A DNA stretch of 64,000 nt from Neoechinorhynchus agilis. Its lineage: Eukaryota; Acanthocephala. Below are positions 10,981-21,712 of this stretch, one piece after another (position 1 is the stretch's first letter; each line of letters begins with the position of its first letter). The stretch spans positions 13,082,001-13,146,000 of the forward strand of contig CM121342.1 of NCBI GenBank assembly GCA_051530055.1, given 5' to 3'. The position numbers were made by a program, and so were the translations under genes. The notes under the pieces are model-generated. The model was not told the origin of the DNA. It did no database searches and saw only the letters and a program-made list of their open reading frames with translations.

Positions 10981-11010
10981 GCATAATAAAAAACGTCTGG
11001 GTGTCCGCAC

Positions 11011-11857
11011 AAAAAAAATCTCGTTTCACCCAACAGTAATAATGAATGACATTATTTTAAATATGAACACAATATATACACGCTAATCCCGGATATCGAC
11101 CATTGGATCAGTTCTTTCGCATGTGATCTTTATTTCCTAAAATGACATTTCATCGTTGTCGGAGACTAAATTCTCTAAAATGAGAAGCAAAGTGATTTAT
11201 TGCACCACGAGCCATTTAGGCTTACATGATATTTGCCTTAGGTTACCAAAGTTGTCCAATTGTAACACTGATTCGTGATTTGGGAAATAAAATCGGCAAA
11301 GGATACTTCCTATAAAGCAGCGACTGTCTTAAAAGGATGGGATGTAAGGGGGATTATTAGTAAAAAGAGGAAGTATGAAGTCATCAGAAAAACAATATTC
11401 TGTGTACATTCACAAAAGGATATTTAAGAAAATAAAAACTTCCTAATCAATATTGTGGAAGTGTTTTATTTTGCACCTAAAATTCATATTTTATCCGTTT
11501 TTCTGCAGCGCGTAATCTTCGTGTTTGTACCGTGTTTAGCAAGTGAATCAAGCAAGTCAAACGCCACCTTTTGACCCCTTCATAGCGATGTCACTGATGT
11601 TAAAGTGTGAAGAAATTACTCATTCAGGTCACATGAGAAGAAGAGTAGAAAAGCTCTCATTTTTCGCAGTACATTAAACGCCGAAAAAAAGGTATCTTGG
11701 GTCCGTGCACCTCACAAAATGAGGACATCGTCCATTTGTTTATTTAATACTCCTCGCCGAAGCAAACGAAAATACGAAGAAATAGTACAAATCGAAAATC
11801 TACTATAATCGATTAAAGTGATTTCAATGACAATTCCGCACACCACAATGATGATCA
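11011..11857. other. Intergenic, nothing recognised
   Basis: AT-rich sequence between the Penelope tail and the tandem repeat. No coding frame or RNA gene is supported. Confidence 0.4.
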
Positions 11858-12215
11858 AAGAGATACGGACGGGGCGCAGAAAAGATCACATTTCCTTTTC
11901 GCTTACGAACATTCGACTTGAAGGCATTTCGGTCCATCTAAGAAAACAGACACAAATGTTCCATAGATCACATTTTTTGTTCTCTTACGAACATTCAACT
12001 TGAAGGCCTTTAAGTCCATCTAAGAAAATGGACACAAATGTTTCTTAGATCAGATTTTTTGTGTTCTCTTACGAACATTCGACTTGAAAGCATTTGAGTC
12101 CATCTAAAAAACGGACACAAATGTTCCTTAGATCAGATTTTTTGTGTTCTCTTACGAACATTCGACTTGAAAGCATTTGACTCCATCTAAAAAACGGACA
12201 CAAATGTTTGTTGAA
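11858..12215. repeat. Tandem repeat, about 83-bp unit, four copies
   Basis: The anchor CTTACGAACATTC recurs at about 11902, 11984, 12068 and 12151, i.e. periods of 82, 84 and 83. Each unit also carries GTCCATCTAAGAAAA-like and CAGATTTTTTGTGTTCTC-like segments. The last two units are nearly identical. It lies about 340 bp downstream of the stop of the second intermediate-filament gene. Confidence 0.85.
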
Positions 12216-12558
12216 CTAGACATGCGTTTTTTTCTTCGGATTTGAGCTAACCTATAGAAACGTTATTTGTATTAAAAGTCCGAGCAGTTGACTAATTCTT
12301 TTCATTGGTTTTTGATTAAAACGGTGGCCGTTTAAATTTCTTAGAAAATGTTAAAATCTTTTTTTATTAAAAGATTTCGCGATCAACGTTTGGGTTGCAC
12401 GCGCACACACACAATGAGTGCGTGTGGTGATGAGTTCGATCCACGGGCTATTTTCTAGACCGATGGATTGAGGACAAATCACACCCACATTTTCTGTGAG
12501 AACATCTAACAAGCTCACTCGGTCAACGACAAACACTCATGTATGCCCCTCTCGTTTT

Positions 12559-14836
12559 TTAGGACGATGATGCGTACACTGTGCGCTGCACGTGAGTGGC
12601 TTTTTCGTCGCCCTGATCATTTACGAGTCTCGTAGAAACACTGACTCCTACACCCCAAGTCTCGATCGCATTATTAACCAGGTCTCCTCCAGCGAAACGT
12701 CCGTTGCGTTGACCACCAGAAGCCCAAATTCTCAACATTCGACTATTGTTAAGCATTTGTCCATAGGGAAACTGATAAACAATCTCCGGATTCTGATCTA
12801 CCTTCCGATACAACTTCCATCCACTCAACTCAATGTCTTTGTTCTTGCTGGTGTTCTCCAAAGTTATCAATCGACCATCAGGTGAACATTCCGCGATACT
12901 CACAGGACCTTTTGCACTGCGTTGGTAAGTAGTCTTCGCTTGCATCTCAGTTTGAGCAGGAGGCTTTGGTGGTTGAGACGGTGAACTCTTAGTCGTTGTG
13001 ATATGTTGCTGCTCGTGAATGTACGATGAAGCGGTTGCTGAAGGAGACTGAAAGGAGCGTTGCTTATAGCTACTCCCATTTAAAAGAGAAGACGATCCAA
13101 TGCTTTGGTACAGACCTCCATCACCGGCGGCCATCGCCATTTTGCTTACATGAGCTTCTTCACCTTCAAGCAATCGACGGTATGTGTTAATCTCGAATTC
13201 AAGGCTCGTCTTATTTGCTACTATCTCGTCGTATTGGGCGAACATGTCAGCTAGTCGGGCGCGGAGATCAGCAATCTCGCGATCGCGCTCATCTATAAAT
13301 GCAGTTCTCCACACAAAATAGAACCAAATGTTCGAGATTTTAAGGTTACTTTTGCCAGCGACAGAACAAGATTTGGGTAAAGAGGCTTACTTTCAAAATT
13401 GTGTCGACTTTTTCTTCCCACGAGTAATTTGTGTAGCAAATAAAGCGATCTAATTCCAATTGAATCCATTGTCCAAAAATTAACGAGCTTATTTGGCCCC
13501 TAATTTCCTTAAGTTGAACAATATAGGTTTTAAAGTTAAGACAACACTTTCGAGCATTGGTTGTGCTCCAAATATTTAAATAAGTATTCACATTTGGCAA
13601 GATGGAACAACGTGATATTTCGTTCGATATAGCGAAGTTATTGGAAGTCAGTAGCAAGGATACTTAAGATGGCAATAATTTCTAGTCTAGTAATTAAATC
13701 AGTATAATAGCAAACGTATTAAAGTCTTGGTAAGAATTTCCCCCAATAAAGGACTGCATAGCTACAGCAATCAAATTAGTTCTTCGGACCTCCTCGAGAT
13801 CTCCTTCCAGACTAGACAAGATTCCAGTGAGGTGCCCGCACTCTTGTTGAAGTTCATTGATTTCAGTTTTTGATTGTGTGATTGAAGTCCGCAACTGATG
13901 AACATCCTGCGCGTTTGCGTCACCTGCTGCGGCCGCTTTCTGTTGAAGTTCCACTCGTTCCTGTTCCTGCCGGCGTACTTCATCTGTCTTTATTCTGTAG
14001 TACTCCTCTAGTTCAGTTCGTTGTGCTTGAGATAATTGAGCAAAATCTGAGCGAATTTCTTTGATTGCTCTCTGTAGTTCTGAACGATAGAACGCACTAG
14101 GGTCCAGATAGGCTCCTGTCTGAAGGCTTCTTAGTTCTGCGATTTCTTCTTCATGAAGAGCATTAAGGAAAGGGATTTGTTCTTCGAGAGTTTGTTTCTC
14201 ATTTTCGACTTGAACGCGCTGAACGGTCTCTGCGTCGAGTTCTCGAAGAAGAACAGTAAGTTGATCTGTGAGGCGGTTAAGTTCAGTTCGCTGTCGTTGT
14301 CGTTCATTGTCCATATCACGGAGTTGTGATCTTAAACACTCTAGTTCTACATCATTATCACGTAGAGTTCGTTCTAGATGTTCAACCTTGACTCGATCAC
14401 CGTTGATCCATTGTTGGACATCATCAGTAAGTTGACGGTACGTTTGTGCATCGTATGCGGCCCGCTTTGCTCGGATTTCGCATTTCGCCTTTTCACTAGT
14501 TACCAGATCGAGTTTATCTCTTATGTCTGAAAGGGCAGGTTCATATTCTCGTCTTAGACGTTCAGTGTCTAAAGAATATCCGGATCGAAGTTCGTCTAAC
14601 TCTGACTGGAGTTTCTTGTTTTGGTTTTCAAGATATTTTACGCGTTGGATATATGCGGCAAATCGGTCATTGAGGCGAGCTAGTTCTTGTTTCTCGTGAT
14701 CCCGCTGTTCTCGAATCACATTGAGAGAAGCAGGTGAGGGTTCGGTTGCACCGGCCCGTCGGAATCCATGTTCGACTGCTGTGCGTCGGATTATAGTGGT
14801 TCCAGTTTGATCAGTCGTTGATGGAGGAGGAGACAT
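12559..14836 (-). CDS. Cytoplasmic intermediate-filament protein with lamin-tail domain, two exons
   Basis: Exon 1 is 14836 to about 13778, exon 2 about 13302 to the stop at 12559. I chose the ATG at 14834-14836 (MSPPPSTTDQTG); the frame stays open upstream, but that stretch looks like 5' UTR. The rod starts with LARLNDRFAAYIQRVKYLENQ and ends in exon 2 with the canonical TYRRLLEGEE. A Ser/Gln-rich linker follows, then a complete lamin-tail domain (LITLENTSKNKDIELSGWKL ... TWGVGVSVSTRLV). It belongs with nematode-type cytoplasmic filament proteins. The exon junction falls at a direct repeat AGAACT present at both exon edges, and no GT-AG pair keeps the frame. Relation to the neighbour at 6.85 kb: same family, same domain order, but intron-bearing and better conserved at the rod ends. 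Confidence 0.9.
13309..13777 (-). other. Intron of the spliced intermediate-filament gene, unusual ends
   Basis: Exon 1 ends ...CGA AGA ACT and exon 2 begins with AGA ACT GCA, so the six bases AGAACT flank the intron directly. I found no GT donor and AG acceptor with matching phase. A short inverted similarity exists (AGAACTAATTTG inside the 5' end, complement of AGAACCAAATGT near the 3' end), weaker than in the kettin introns. Confidence 0.45.
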
Positions 14837-15993
14837 CTGAACCAAGTGGATAAAAGGAAAGACTATCTGAGCGAAGATTCTGCTCCTCGCTGTATTTGTT
14901 CCATGCCGAAGAGACGTGAGTGCGTTATGGAATGCGCGATGGAATCCAGATGCGTGTGAGTGATGCCATGAGCGAGCTCCCTCTTTGTGGAGGTGTGCGA
15001 ATGCATCAGAATGTCTCTGTCGAGACGACGATGTCGCGGACCGCAGTCGAGATAACACCTACTAAAAGCACCGTAAATAGGACCCAAAGGCGAAGAATCG
15101 GCAGAACGTGCGCGGCGGCGCTTCAAACGACATATTTGCATAACCCTGCACCGCTTCTTCTGCTTAACCCGCACTCTCTTGAACCTTAACCGCAGCGCAA
15201 TACCACACAGAATGAGAGAGTGAGAGCGAAAGAAGACAAAAGAGATGCGTGCGTGGCAATGGTCCGATGAACGACACGGAAGAAATGGACCAGCAATGAA
15301 CAGGCTGAAAACGATACCGGTTCGGTGTAGGTCACTGGCGAGAAAAAAAGAAACTCACCACCTATATTTTGGTGTACACAATCAGTTAAAACATCGAACA
15401 ACAATAACTCAGTTGTAAATTTATGTGCATCCTTTTAATTGGCTGAAACCAAAACTCGCAGTTAACGTTATTGGCTAAAGATGCATCCAATCAAATTGCA
15501 AACATTAAGCGAAAAAAATTCATCCGAGATTATAAGAAAAAACGCGACAATATGTAGTCCGAGTTATCTATGAAGTAACTAAAATCGACATTCAACTGTT
15601 TTCAGACCCGAAATTTCTATGGTATTATTCAAATGTTAAGCCACTATTGACCGTCTGCGCGATATCGTCTTAGCGATTTAATATTGCCCTGAAGAACGGA
15701 AATGCAGTCGAAAGTACGCACTTGCAAACTGTCACAAAGATTGATTGTGGCAGAATGGCATGAGACGAGGTGTCAAACAAGAGTGGAAATTCCTTCTGTA
15801 TTCAATGTTTCTTAAAATTCCAATTTTCGAACTGCGCGTGAATCTCTGGACGAAAGTAGATGGGATCGATCAGAAAGTTAAGACATTGCATTTGTAGGAG
15901 TCATGTTTTCAGCAGGGAAATACAAGCCCTCATGTGAAGCAAGACATCAAATGAAGCGTTTTGTCGATCCTCCGTCATAATTTAAAATTTCAG
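14837..15993. other. Intergenic between divergent genes
   Basis: Left part is the 5' flank of the minus-strand intermediate-filament gene, right part the upstream region of the plus-strand TAF4-like gene. The composition is less AT-rich at 14.9-15.3 kb. No gene supported; a divergent promoter region is the natural reading. Confidence 0.4.
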
Positions 15994-16132
15994 ATGAACG
16001 ACGAGGTAGTGGTGGAGGCCCGCATCTTCGTCTGCGACCTCATCCTTTCAAGTCTAACTCAGTCTCGGAATCTTTCATTGGCCCAGACTTGTAAGCATCA
16101 GATGCGATTGGTTCTTGGATGGGGAAAATGTC

Positions 16133-17272
16133 ATGGGAAGAACCATAGCGAGTAGACATCTTTTGATATCGCTGCTTGACGAAATAGTAGATGCGAACAC
16201 ATTCACTAGTTTTGTCTATAATACGCTCCACTATAAACCAACGACAAGAGATTTGGCATCAAGCATGAGGAATTTGTTTATGGCAGCTGGATCCCGCCAC
16301 GTTGAATTCATCGATAAAGCCATTATTGATGCATCCACGTGTGGGCGGATTGGGAGGGAAATTGTAGAGCAGCTTGTGTCAACGGTGAATATTATGCCAG
16401 CGGAGCGACGGTCGATTCCATCCAATCGATTGATGTCTCACGAACTGTTCGAATCGATCTTTGAATCAACAGACGTTGAATCACTTGATGAAAAAGCTCC
16501 AGCTTCAGTCAATCTGCCAGTGAATGAATCATGTTCACTGGGCAGCAAACAGCCTACAGTACAACTGCCGTCTTCAACGAGTCCCTTGTGTTATCCATTC
16601 AGCGCCCCGCCGCCGATAAACGACACAACTACCCAAGAAACAAATAAAACTAGTTCCATCAAGAAACATCTTCGGTGGCTAATTGATCAAAATCAATTTA
16701 GTCTAAAAATCGAAAATGGCGCATTGGAGGCGATAGAGAATGAAGTGAACGCGTTTATTCGTCGGAGCATTAATGGTGCCTATAGGAATGCACTGGACCG
16801 CACTGATTATGAAATGGAGCAGAACTCGTCGTATCCGGAACTGAGTAGGACCGACGTACTCATTTACTGCGAAAGTCGACAAAAACGCCGAAATCACGAC
16901 CAACGACAGTTCGGATCAACGATCAGTTTTAGCGAAATATCAAGAAAACACACAAAGCAATGTGAACAGCATAAAAAGGACGCACTGACACGTAAAGCAA
17001 CGGACGCTCTCGCAATGGCGGAGATCGCCAAAAGCTACGCTTTGCGACCTAAATACAATCCTGCAGCTAATTTCGCTGAACAATCTCAAGATAGTCAGAG
17101 TGATATTGCGTTCGAGAACCAATCGGTTGATGAGAATCCAGTTTCGATTCTACGCATTCATATGAACGCTGATGATCTAATTGAGTATTATTCTCATGGA
17201 GCGAAGAATGTCGCCATAAATATTCCTGGAATGGATGCCATAATTGCAAGATTTAAGGAAAGGTCTAAGTGA
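16133..17272 (+). CDS. TAF4: TAF4-like TFIID subunit (tentative)
   Basis: An open frame of about 380 codons; the first in-frame ATG is at 16133. Residues about 5-45 (RHLLISLLDEIVDANTF ...) have the spacing of a TAFH domain. The middle is low complexity (Ser/Pro/Thr). From about residue 175 a helix-rich block (SIKKHLRWLIDQNQFSLKIE, then NAFIRRSINGAYRNA) resembles the TAF4 histone fold that pairs with TAF12, followed by a basic linker, ATDALAMAEIAKSYALRPK in the position of the conserved ALAAIGPRKK segment, and a final LRIHMNADDLIEYYS resembling the TAF4 C-terminal helix. The match is by pattern only. A short frame at 15994-16090 (MNDEVVVEARIF) ending at gtaagc may be a 5' exon, but phases do not fit. 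Confidence 0.5.
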   Translation: MGRTIASRHLLISLLDEIVDANTFTSFVYNTLHYKPTTRDLASSMRNLFMAAGSRHVEFIDKAIIDASTCGRIGREIVEQLVSTVNIMPAERRSIPSNRLMSHELFESIFESTDVESLDEKAPASVNLPVNESCSLGSKQPTVQLPSSTSPLCYPFSAPPPINDTTTQETNKTSSIKKHLRWLIDQNQFSLKIENGALEAIENEVNAFIRRSINGAYRNALDRTDYEMEQNSSYPELSRTDVLIYCESRQKRRNHDQRQFGSTISFSEISRKHTKQCEQHKKDALTRKATDALAMAEIAKSYALRPKYNPAANFAEQSQDSQSDIAFENQSVDENPVSILRIHMNADDLIEYYSHGAKNVAINIPGMDAIIARFKERSK

Positions 17273-18339
17273 GTTAGTGAGTTAAATTCGTAATCGAACC
17301 CCGGCTTAAATGTGTGCCAAAATGGTTGATGCACCTCCCAGAATACAGTTGCAGGGAAATCGACTTAGGATTAAGAAACGGCTCAAGTATTTTCGGGTTG
17401 TAACAAACGGTTGCCAACCTCTTACACAATAAGTTTTAAATTTAAGGGTTATTTTCAACCAGAAGCTCTTGTGCAGTTCGCATTATTTAGAAATCGAAAC
17501 TTCATTGTAAAGATATAATAACTTCGTATTCCCTTCCACAATAGACAGAAGAGAATTCTGAAATCTGTTAGGATCGACTCATCTCTCGAGGGGAGGACTT
17601 TGAAAGAAAAATTCTAGACATATTATAATCCGATGAATAGAGCTTACACGGTCTTATAAATCGTGAATACAAACGCAACATTTTGGCGATCTTCATTTCC
17701 TAACGTGGAAACCATTTTCCTATCCCCAGACAACACTCGTCGAAAACTCATTCTAAAACGCAGACGTGTCAAGAGTCAGGCGTGGATGTGCTGCCATTTA
17801 TGGCTTGATGTGGCGTTGTGCATTCGGAGCAAACATGGGTTCAGAGACTCATTTGCATTGACTTTTTTTAGAGAAGTAGATCATTAGAGTTTTAACGTTA
17901 AACGGAGGAGGAACGCTGCATCCGTCCTTCAGCATCTGATTTATCCAGAGCCGTTTCGTGAATGTTTATATACTCTTTTTGTTGAACAAAAAAGAATTAC
18001 CTTTTTGAAAAAAGAACGGAAATTCGCCTATATGTTAACTAAACCGAAACCAGCTATAGTTCGCAGTATGGACCCAGAGGAGAATCAGAGATGTCACAGA
18101 TAAAGCATTTCGAAAGCACATCTTCGGTCCACATGCTCGAAAATTGAAGGCGACGACAATAATAATGAATGTGATCGTCTATAATGAAATTTGCTGTCAG
18201 CAGAATTTAGTAGTCGTTTACGCTACCAAATGCTCTTCAAAATATTTCTCCGGTTGACTCGCCAAAGTTCTTTTTTACTTTTAAAAACCACTACAAATCC
18301 AGAAATGTTTTGGATTATTATCTTCGGCGAAAAGATACT
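17273..18339. other. Intergenic, one small LINE 3'-end remnant
   Basis: At about 17910-17960 there is a GGAACGCTGCATCCGTC block resembling the LINE 3' ends at 19.7 and 52.8 kb (translates to NAASVL). Otherwise nothing recognised. Confidence 0.4.
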
Positions 18340-18790
18340 TTCTTTTTCTCAGTTTTGCCACCCCGGATTTAAATTCACTAATTTATTTCCGATGTCATCT
18401 GAAACACAAACATTATAGCGTTATCCTCTGGACTGGCTATTATTTGGCAACATGTTCGTCAAACCCTTGTTTCTGGACTCATTGTCCACTAGGACCTCTG
18501 AGCTAGGGCACCACTGCCTTTTGAATGGTAATTTTAAACTGACTTTATTACCTTCCATCGGTTGGACTGAGCAGCCTATTTGAGGTTCTAGTGAGCAACG
18601 AGTCCACGAACTGGAATTTTACATACATGTTGCCCGATAAGAACCAGTCCAGAGGATAACGCTATAATGTTTGTGCCTTAGGTGGTAAACCTTGAGGAAA
18701 TGTCGGGATTATCCGAGAAGTGAAATATCGTGGAAATAAATTAGTGAATTTTTGAATCCAAGGGGTGGAAAAACTAAGAAAAATCCATAA
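18340..18790. repeat. Foldback element
   Basis: Inverted arms share CATTATAGCGTTATCCTCTG (near 18410, complement near 18660) and, further out, AATTCACTAATTTATTTCC (near 18375, complement near 18735). Total length about 450 bp with imperfect outer arms. No coding capacity. Confidence 0.75.
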
Positions 18791-19004
18791 ATGAGTTTAA
18801 ATGGCGTGCTGAAAAAAATCCGAGTGCTTTCTTTACGAAATACGCAAAAGACAGTTTTGAATGAAGGTTAGGTACTCTATGAACATAGAGAGAGAGCCAA
18901 CTGTCATTTGAGAAATGTGCGACAACCTTTTCAAAAATAACGACTGATAGACGGAAAATTCCATGAAAATCGAGAACCTCACGGCACCAATAACGCTAAC
19001 GAAA

Positions 19005-19275
19005 GAATAATGATTATTGCCATATATCATGTCACCGGTGTTATCAATACTCATTTATTTATTTTCGAGATATTTCACAAGGTTTTCCTTGCCTCTTCAG
19101 TCGCTATCTAAAATGGATCCAGACATGACCTGCCGTGCTTGCTGTCTATATCGTCTCCATTTTGGATAGCGACTGAAGAGGCAAGGAAAACCTTGTGGAA
19201 TATTTCTCAAATAAATAAATAAGTATCGATAACACCGGGGACAGGATTCGCCAACGTAAAATAACGATTATTCAC
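19005..19275. repeat. Foldback element, family B, with two hammerhead-like cores
   Basis: Arms of about 100 nt include CACCGGTGTTATC, a TTTATTTATTT run and CCTTGCCTCTTCAGTCGCTATC with its complement. The centre is about 19115-19150. Related shorter copies lie at 30590-30710 and 58263-58500. Confidence 0.8.
19069..19100 (-). ncRNA. Minimal hammerhead ribozyme-like core, foldback family B
   Basis: Minus strand: CUGAAGA, one G, stem II GCAAGG/CCTTGT with loop AAAA, then GAAA-TA-U-C. The partner arm at 19173-19205 has the same block on the plus strand, with GGAA in place of GAAA. Confidence 0.6.
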
Positions 19276-19639
19276 AACGTTCGCAAATATATGGAAAAAG
19301 GCGACAATTCAAATTTTATTGCGCAAAATAGTCGGTTGCGATGCTTCAATCAAGCTGACGGCAGATAAATGTCATTTTTTAGGTTCAGAATCATTGTGTA
19401 AACGACCGAAACTACGATCTACAACTGTCGTAGAGCTCAATATACAAGGTTTAATTCCAAACAGAGCGAAAGAATCAAGCAAACCATATTTTTCGAAATT
19501 TAAGATCCCAATTCGTATAAGATTAAAATGACCGTCTTCTTCCCTCATTTGGATCTTGTGCAATTTAACGCGAAATGACGGTCAAAAAATATAATAGAAT
19601 CTGTTAGAATGCTACGGAAGAATCATGCAGTTCTCATTT

Positions 19640-19830
19640 GGCGTCGATATACTCAAGTCGTTCGGTACTGCCTCGCATGACTTGGTCCCAGGAATTGTCC
19701 AAACGATTGAGACGAGAGGGCAAGAACATTCCTCCTATAAAACCTGGCCAACGTGGGAACGCTGCATCCGTCATTTCGACCATTACACCAAAACGGCAGC
19801 TGAGTGATTCAAGGCGGTGGTGATGTAAAT
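19640..19830 (+). mobile_element. LINE 3'-end remnant
   Basis: Translates in pieces to QELSKRLRREGKN and GNAASVISTITPKRQL, the conserved end of the non-LTR reverse transcriptase type seen at 33.03-33.29 kb and 60.7-62.7 kb. A similar piece is at 52.77-52.91 kb. It ends about 50 bp upstream of YJU2. Confidence 0.6.
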
Positions 19831-19885
19831 GTTGGTAAGATTTGGTGAAGACTTTCCCTACTAAAGGTTCCAGATTAAATTCTAA

Positions 19886-20497
19886 ATGTCTGAACGGAAA
19901 GTGCTTAACAAGTACTACCCGCCGGATTTCGATCCGTCAAAGCTTCCGCGTGTGAAGCGGTCCAAGAACCATCAGTTCACAATCCGTGTAATGGCACCGT
20001 GTAACATGCGATGCCGTACTTGTGGAGAATACATTTACAAGGGAAAAAAGTTCAACGCAAGAAAAGAGGACGTCCTGGGTGATACTTACCTTGGTATGCA
20101 GATTTATCGATTCTACATCAAATGTACAAAATGCTTGGCTGAAATTACCTTTAAAACTGATTTTGAAAGCACGGACTATGAGTTAGAGCACGGAGCTATA
20201 AGAATGTTTGAATCAATTAGGTTGGCTGAGAAGAAGGTGGCTGAAGAGGCAGAACGTAAGAAGAATGAGGAAATCAATAATCCAATGATGATTCTTGAGA
20301 ATCGCACTAAAGATTCTCAGCGAGAAATCGCAAACCTTGAAGAACTGGAGGATCTACAGCACGCGAATGCGAAGTATGCAAAGGTGAACCTCGACGCACT
20401 CGCGGATTACGAGAAAGAGTTCAAGAAACAGCTCGAGAAACTTCAAGAGGAAGAAGATGAACTCGAAATTAGAAAGTACTTTCCGAAGAAATGTTAG
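19886..20497 (+). CDS. YJU2: YJU2/CCDC94 (CWC16 family) pre-mRNA splicing factor
   Basis: Single exon, 203 residues, from ATG 19886. The N-terminus [20 protein letters not shown] and the block [20 protein letters not shown] are diagnostic of YJU2; two CxxC pairs (CRTC and CTKC) form the zinc site. [18 protein letters not shown] and a coiled-coil follow. YJU2 joins the catalytically activated spliceosome and promotes branching. The protein is shorter than the human one (about 320 residues), lacking much of the variable C-terminal tail, which is common. Upstream lies a LINE remnant; no TATA box is evident. Confidence 0.93.
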   Translation: MSERKVLNKYYPPDFDPSKLPRVKRSKNHQFTIRVMAPCNMRCRTCGEYIYKGKKFNARKEDVLGDTYLGMQIYRFYIKCTKCLAEITFKTDFESTDYELEHGAIRMFESIRLAEKKVAEEAERKKNEEINNPMMILENRTKDSQREIANLEELEDLQHANAKYAKVNLDALADYEKEFKKQLEKLQEEEDELEIRKYFPKKC

Positions 20498-20839
20498 TTC
20501 TCTTTGTAAACATTACGGCTTTAGTAAAAAAATTCACATGTTTTTTGACGGAACCGTAGAGAAATGCACATAGTAAATTTTTTGCCTGAAAATGCTAACC
20601 CGTTTGTTCCAAGTCCGAAACTCGATCTCATGGCATTAACCAGCTTTGAAATCGCGAACTTTATACACGTTTGGTGTTTACCTTCATAAATCGCTGCCCC
20701 AAGCTGCTTCTCGCCAAACAGTGATTGCTTAAAAAGTTCTTAACTCAGCTAGCTCAACATTTCGTTCATGCTTCAAATCCGCATTTTCATAACTTTTTCG
20801 TCACTCTCTCTCCAATTATAGATCAATTCAAAAGCTTTA

Positions 20840-21082
20840 ATGGTAACAAAACATAAGCCCTACGCTCGGTTAAGAAGAGATAAAGCTAAGCGCATCGAGA
20901 AAGAAGTCAATGGAGTTCGAAAGGAAATTTGCGAATTGCAACACAAATACACTTCACTTGTTCGAGAATTCAAAATGATCCGGGACTTGTACGATGCTTA
21001 CGGTGTCCGTGTACCTCGAAATGTCTTATTGGAGAAAGTCAAAGGTTTCATAGATTCCGGCGAGGTCTCAGAAAAACTGTGA
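20840..21082 (+). CDS. Small basic coiled-coil protein, unknown
   Basis: ATG 20840 to TGA, 80 residues: MVTKHKPYARLRRDKAKRIE, then heptad-like helix to VREFKMIRDLYDAYGVRVP and a polar end. AATAAA follows within 20 bp of the stop. Composition and the downstream poly(A) signal argue it is real. It could also be the last exon of a longer gene. I do not recognise the family. It lies 340 bp downstream of YJU2 on the same strand. Confidence 0.5.
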   Translation: MVTKHKPYARLRRDKAKRIEKEVNGVRKEICELQHKYTSLVREFKMIRDLYDAYGVRVPRNVLLEKVKGFIDSGEVSEKL

Positions 21083-21109
21083 TTATCTCTTCAAAAATAA
21101 ATCATTAAC

Positions 21110-21260
21110 AGAAAATCCTTCGGGATGATGGGGATGTGTTTATCACCAGATAGCAAACATATTTTGAATTGAGATATTACGCATGGTGAGACTAGGCTTC
21201 CTCGCGAAACATCTCAATTCAAAATATGTTTTCTATCCGGAGATCATCGCATCCCCAACT
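21110..21260. repeat. Foldback element
   Basis: Arms include AGCAAACATATTTTGAATTG (21154 region) and the complement CAATTCAAAATATGTTTTCT (21212 region), with outer GATGATGGGGATG and its approximate complement CATCGCATCCCC. Confidence 0.75.
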
Positions 21261-21379
21261 CTGCCAAAAATAAATGTGCGCCTCTAGAAAACGATTTAAA
21301 ATCTTTAAATCATATTCTTCTAACATACTTTTTCAATTAAGTGTCGGAACATCCTTTACACGGCTGATTATTTTCCTTG

Positions 21380-21712
21380 GGCACACAGTCCACCGATATC
21401 TTGCATGAGAGAAGTGATTGAATCATTTAGATTCTGATACATATTTATTTTTAGTGACGAGAAAGTCGGTCTTCGTCAAGCTGCTTCTAAATTTTTTTGT
21501 GCTGAAAAAACTTACAAGCAACCTGAAAAAGTCCGACCAAACGGACGAAATATTGAGAACAATAAATCAATATCTATTTTTCTCATCACGAAAAAAATAC
21601 ATATATGTGAACAACTTCTTTTTTCTGATATATTCGGTAATGCGTTTTGTACATCCCCCGGATTTTCAGATACCTCCTGAGGAGGCGGGGCCTTATTATT
21701 GAGTTTCTTGGA
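21380..21712 (+). repeat. Composite repeat with degenerate hammerhead core
   Basis: Contains an inverted pair around TTTATTTTTAGTGACGAGAAA and its partner near 21580, the hammerhead-like block 21523-21554, and at 21645-21700 a segment (ACATCCCCCGGATTTTCAGA, then a GGAGGCGG end) that recurs at 51.49-51.54 kb and inverted at 24.60-24.65 kb. Confidence 0.55.
21523..21554 (+). ncRNA. Degenerate hammerhead ribozyme-like core
   Basis: Plus strand: CUGAAAA (core G replaced by A), stem II GTCC/GGAC, then GAAA-TA-U-U. Flanks match the intact copy at 60034-60065 (both preceded by GCAAC). Confidence 0.4.

Larger units (their letters stand above)
9390..11010. mobile_element. Penelope-like element: two partial copies in inverted orientation
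   Basis: The left copy is on the minus strand: reverse transcriptase core near 10080-9916 (DGVAMGSPIAPALADIYM, then the RYVDDVFIV catalytic aspartates), then a 3' tail to about 9400. The right copy is on the plus strand from about 10081: RT thumb region (RRIPFLDVMV), a GIY-YIG endonuclease at about 10540-10660 (GVYGIPCKD ... VYIGQT), then the same 3' tail to about 11005. The tails are near-identical over several hundred bases, ending in a matching block at 9400-9450 and 10960-11005. RT plus GIY-YIG identifies Penelope. Both copies lack the N-terminal part. Confidence 0.85.

Noticed and set aside
14837-15058. N-terminal extension of the spliced intermediate-filament protein
   Set aside because: The frame is open, but the sequence is His/Ser/Arg-rich and unlike filament head domains; the ATG at 14836 is preferred.
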